Assembly: GCA_003456855.1 (NCBI GenBank) | Contig: DMOO01000192.1 | Location: 1-7,004, forward strand | Reading direction: 5' to 3' | DNA length: 7,004 nt | From: Sphaerochaeta sp. | Lineage (GTDB): Bacteria > Spirochaetota > Spirochaetia > Sphaerochaetales > Sphaerochaetaceae | Shown: piece after piece, positions 5,914-7,004 of the stretch | How positions within the stretch are numbered: position 1 is the first letter of the stretch | Layout of the letters: each line of letters starts with the position of its first letter | Position numbers and translations under genes: made by a program | The notes under the pieces: generated by a model | Databases searched by the model: none | What the model saw: only the letters and a program-made list of their open reading frames with translations | What the model was told of the DNA's origin: nothing

Positions 5914-5933
5914 GACGGAATGTGATTCCAATC

Positions 5934-5963
5934 AGGAACCTCGGGTCAAGGCCCGAGGTTCTT
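5934..5963 (+). terminator. Hairpin terminator after the binding-protein gene
   Basis: GAACCTCGGG (5936-5945) and CCCGAGGTTC (5952-5961) form a perfect 10-base-pair stem with a 6-base loop TCAAGG; a G-U and an A-U pair extend it to 12. Plus-strand bases after it are TT then GCTTTA, a short broken T-tract. It begins about 20 bases after the binding-protein stop. It ends about 11 bases beyond the convergent GH43 stop. On the minus strand no T-tract follows the stem, so it should act mainly on the rightward transcript. Confidence 0.75.
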
Positions 5964-5974
5964 GCTTTATATGG

Positions 5975-7004
5975 TCATTCAATGAACAGGCGGTCTTTGA
6001 ATGTGGCCTCTCCGTCTTCACTGAAGATGCCGAAGAGGGTGCCTGTGAAGCAGTTTCCGCAGGTGCAGCCTGTTGTAAGGCCGGCATAGGAGACTTCATC
6101 TATGGTCTGGCTGTTAACCTGGAAGCTGTAGCTCTCGTTTGTCGCTGTTATACGGAGTTCCAGGGTCTCTGTTTCGTTTACCTCAACGCATTTCCTGTCT
6201 GAAACCAGGTCGTGGATGTGCTGCTGCACCTTTGCAACCAGTTTTCCGTCTTTTTTCTCGATGCTCAGGTTTGCATGGTAGTTGGTCTGGAGCCATGCCG
6301 CCACGCCTGCAGTGCCTTCAAGGGATTTTGTGTCCAGTTTTGCGGTGAAGGTCTGGTTGAACTGGGTCTGTCTGAACAGAAGCATCGTTGGATGGCCAAG
6401 AGTTGTGTTCAGGTCATCCTCGCCCTTGAGGGTTAGGGTTCTGTTCTGCTTGTCCTGGATGTAGCAGGTGTCCTTCGGGACCCTTAGCTTGAAATACGGG
6501 TAGGCTGAAAGGTCTTTGGAGAAGTCTATGGCAAGTGGCTGGAGATCGTTCTGCTTTGCGTTGACGATGTCAGGCATCTCAAGCTCTACAAGGCCGTTCT
6601 GTCCGATGATGGGCCAGCCGTCGTCGGTCCAGGTCACAGGGGCCATGAAGGTCTCTCGGCCAAGGGAGGTGAGAGGGACGTTGGTGTTCTTGCGGGTTGC
6701 AAGGAAGACTGCAATCCATTTGTCGTTGCCCAAATCAATCAAATCAGCATGGCCTGTACACTGGATATCATGGCCTTTTCTGTTGGCATGTGAAAGAACT
6801 GGGTTGTTTTTATACTGTTCATATGGACCATGGATGTCCTTGCTTCTGAGGACGCAGACGTGGTGTCCGACACCTGTCCCGCCTTCTGCGATTACAAGAT
6901 AGTACCAGCCGTTCCTCCTGTAGATATGTGGTGCCTCGGTTGAGGTTCCGCCGCAGCTTTCTGCTATGGGCTTGAAGTCCTCAAGCATCTCGCCCGTGTC
7001 CGGG
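5975..7004 (-). CDS. Glycoside hydrolase family 43-type enzyme (beta-xylosidase/arabinofuranosidase-like), N-terminus outside window
   Basis: The frame enters from the right edge (residues PDTGE before the first visible Met at 6988) and ends with TGA at 5975-5977, so 342 residues are seen. They cover the second half of a five-bladed propeller. The GGTSTEAPHIY block carries the likely general acid Glu (codon 6935-6937), matching the TEGPH Glu of characterised GH43 xylosidases. Then come WYYLVIAEGGTG, TGHADL (residues 78-83 from Met 6988), and LGRETFMAPVTW (109-120). From about residue 150 a beta-sandwich domain like the GH43 C-terminal domain begins, with HPTMLLFRQTQ (199-209), which shapes the active site of exo-acting enzymes. 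The nucleophile/base Asp and pKa-tuning Asp should lie upstream, out of view. Substrate is probably xylo- or arabino-oligosaccharides; some GH43 members act on galactofuranosides. CTCGNC (308-313) is an odd cysteine cluster near the end. Whether it has a signal peptide cannot be seen. Convergent with the binding-protein gene, so not in its operon. Confidence 0.9.
   Translation of the reverse strand, partial: PDTGEMLEDFKPIAESCGGTSTEAPHIYRRNGWYYLVIAEGGTGVGHHVCVLRSKDIHGPYEQYKNNPVLSHANRKGHDIQCTGHADLIDLGNDKWIAVFLATRKNTNVPLTSLGRETFMAPVTWTDDGWPIIGQNGLVELEMPDIVNAKQNDLQPLAIDFSKDLSAYPYFKLRVPKDTCYIQDKQNRTLTLKGEDDLNTTLGHPTMLLFRQTQFNQTFTAKLDTKSLEGTAGVAAWLQTNYHANLSIEKKDGKLVAKVQQHIHDLVSDRKCVEVNETETLELRITATNESYSFQVNSQTIDEVSYAGLTTGCTCGNCFTGTLFGIFSEDGEATFKDRLFIE

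Noticed and set aside
5368..5931. A 187-codon minus-strand frame opposite the binding-protein gene
   Set aside because: It is antisense to a well-supported gene, starts inside the terminator region, and has repetitive Val/Asp composition typical of shadow frames.
1..7004. CRISPR arrays, transposases, tRNA or rRNA genes, phage or toxin-antitoxin modules
   Set aside because: No regularly spaced repeats, terminal inverted repeats, cloverleaf-like segments or matching proteins were seen; the window is filled by six metabolic or regulatory genes.

Overview
The window carries six protein-coding genes at ordinary bacterial density, two of them cut by the window edges. The DNA looks like a spirochaete, most likely a gut member of the Sphaerochaeta group. 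The reasons are inferential: the secreted protein begins with the hydrophobic leader and 'LFAQAAAEA' type cleavage region common in those bacteria, base composition is roughly balanced, and the gene set (monomeric [FeFe] hydrogenase, Firmicutes-type GalT, sugar-binding protein, GH43 glycosidase) fits a fermentative sugar eater. I see no 16S or other lineage marker, so this is a suggestion only.

Layout. From the left edge to 889 (+) is the C-terminal part of an [FeFe] hydrogenase with the complete H-cluster domain. It converges, with a 3-base gap, on an operon reading leftwards (3560 to 893, -): a Firmicutes-type galactose-1-phosphate uridylyltransferase (galT), whose last codons overlap by 11 bases the start of UDP-galactopyranose mutase (glf). 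A 221-base A-rich divergent region (3561-3781) then separates galT from a rightward pair: a DeoR-family sugar-phosphate repressor (3782-4555) and a family 1 extracellular sugar-binding protein (4603-5913). A strong hairpin follows the binding protein. The last gene (5975 to beyond 7004, -) is a GH43-type glycosidase missing its N-terminus, convergent with the binding protein gene.

How the genes may work together. GalT makes UDP-galactose from galactose-1-phosphate, and Glf converts UDP-galactopyranose to UDP-galactofuranose, so the overlapping pair makes a plausible coupled route from galactose to a galactofuranose donor for surface glycans. The DeoR regulator sits between this operon and the binding protein and could control either or both from the shared divergent region. 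The binding protein would capture an oligosaccharide and the GH43 enzyme would trim pentose- or furanose-containing oligosaccharides; no permease or ATPase gene is present, so the binding protein must borrow membrane components from elsewhere.

Nothing here is clearly a new system. The points most worth a second look are the galT-glf overlap, the repeat-rich divergent control region with an orphan ribosome-binding site, the permease-less binding protein gene with its regulator, and a hydrogenase whose motifs resemble the poorly understood group B enzymes.
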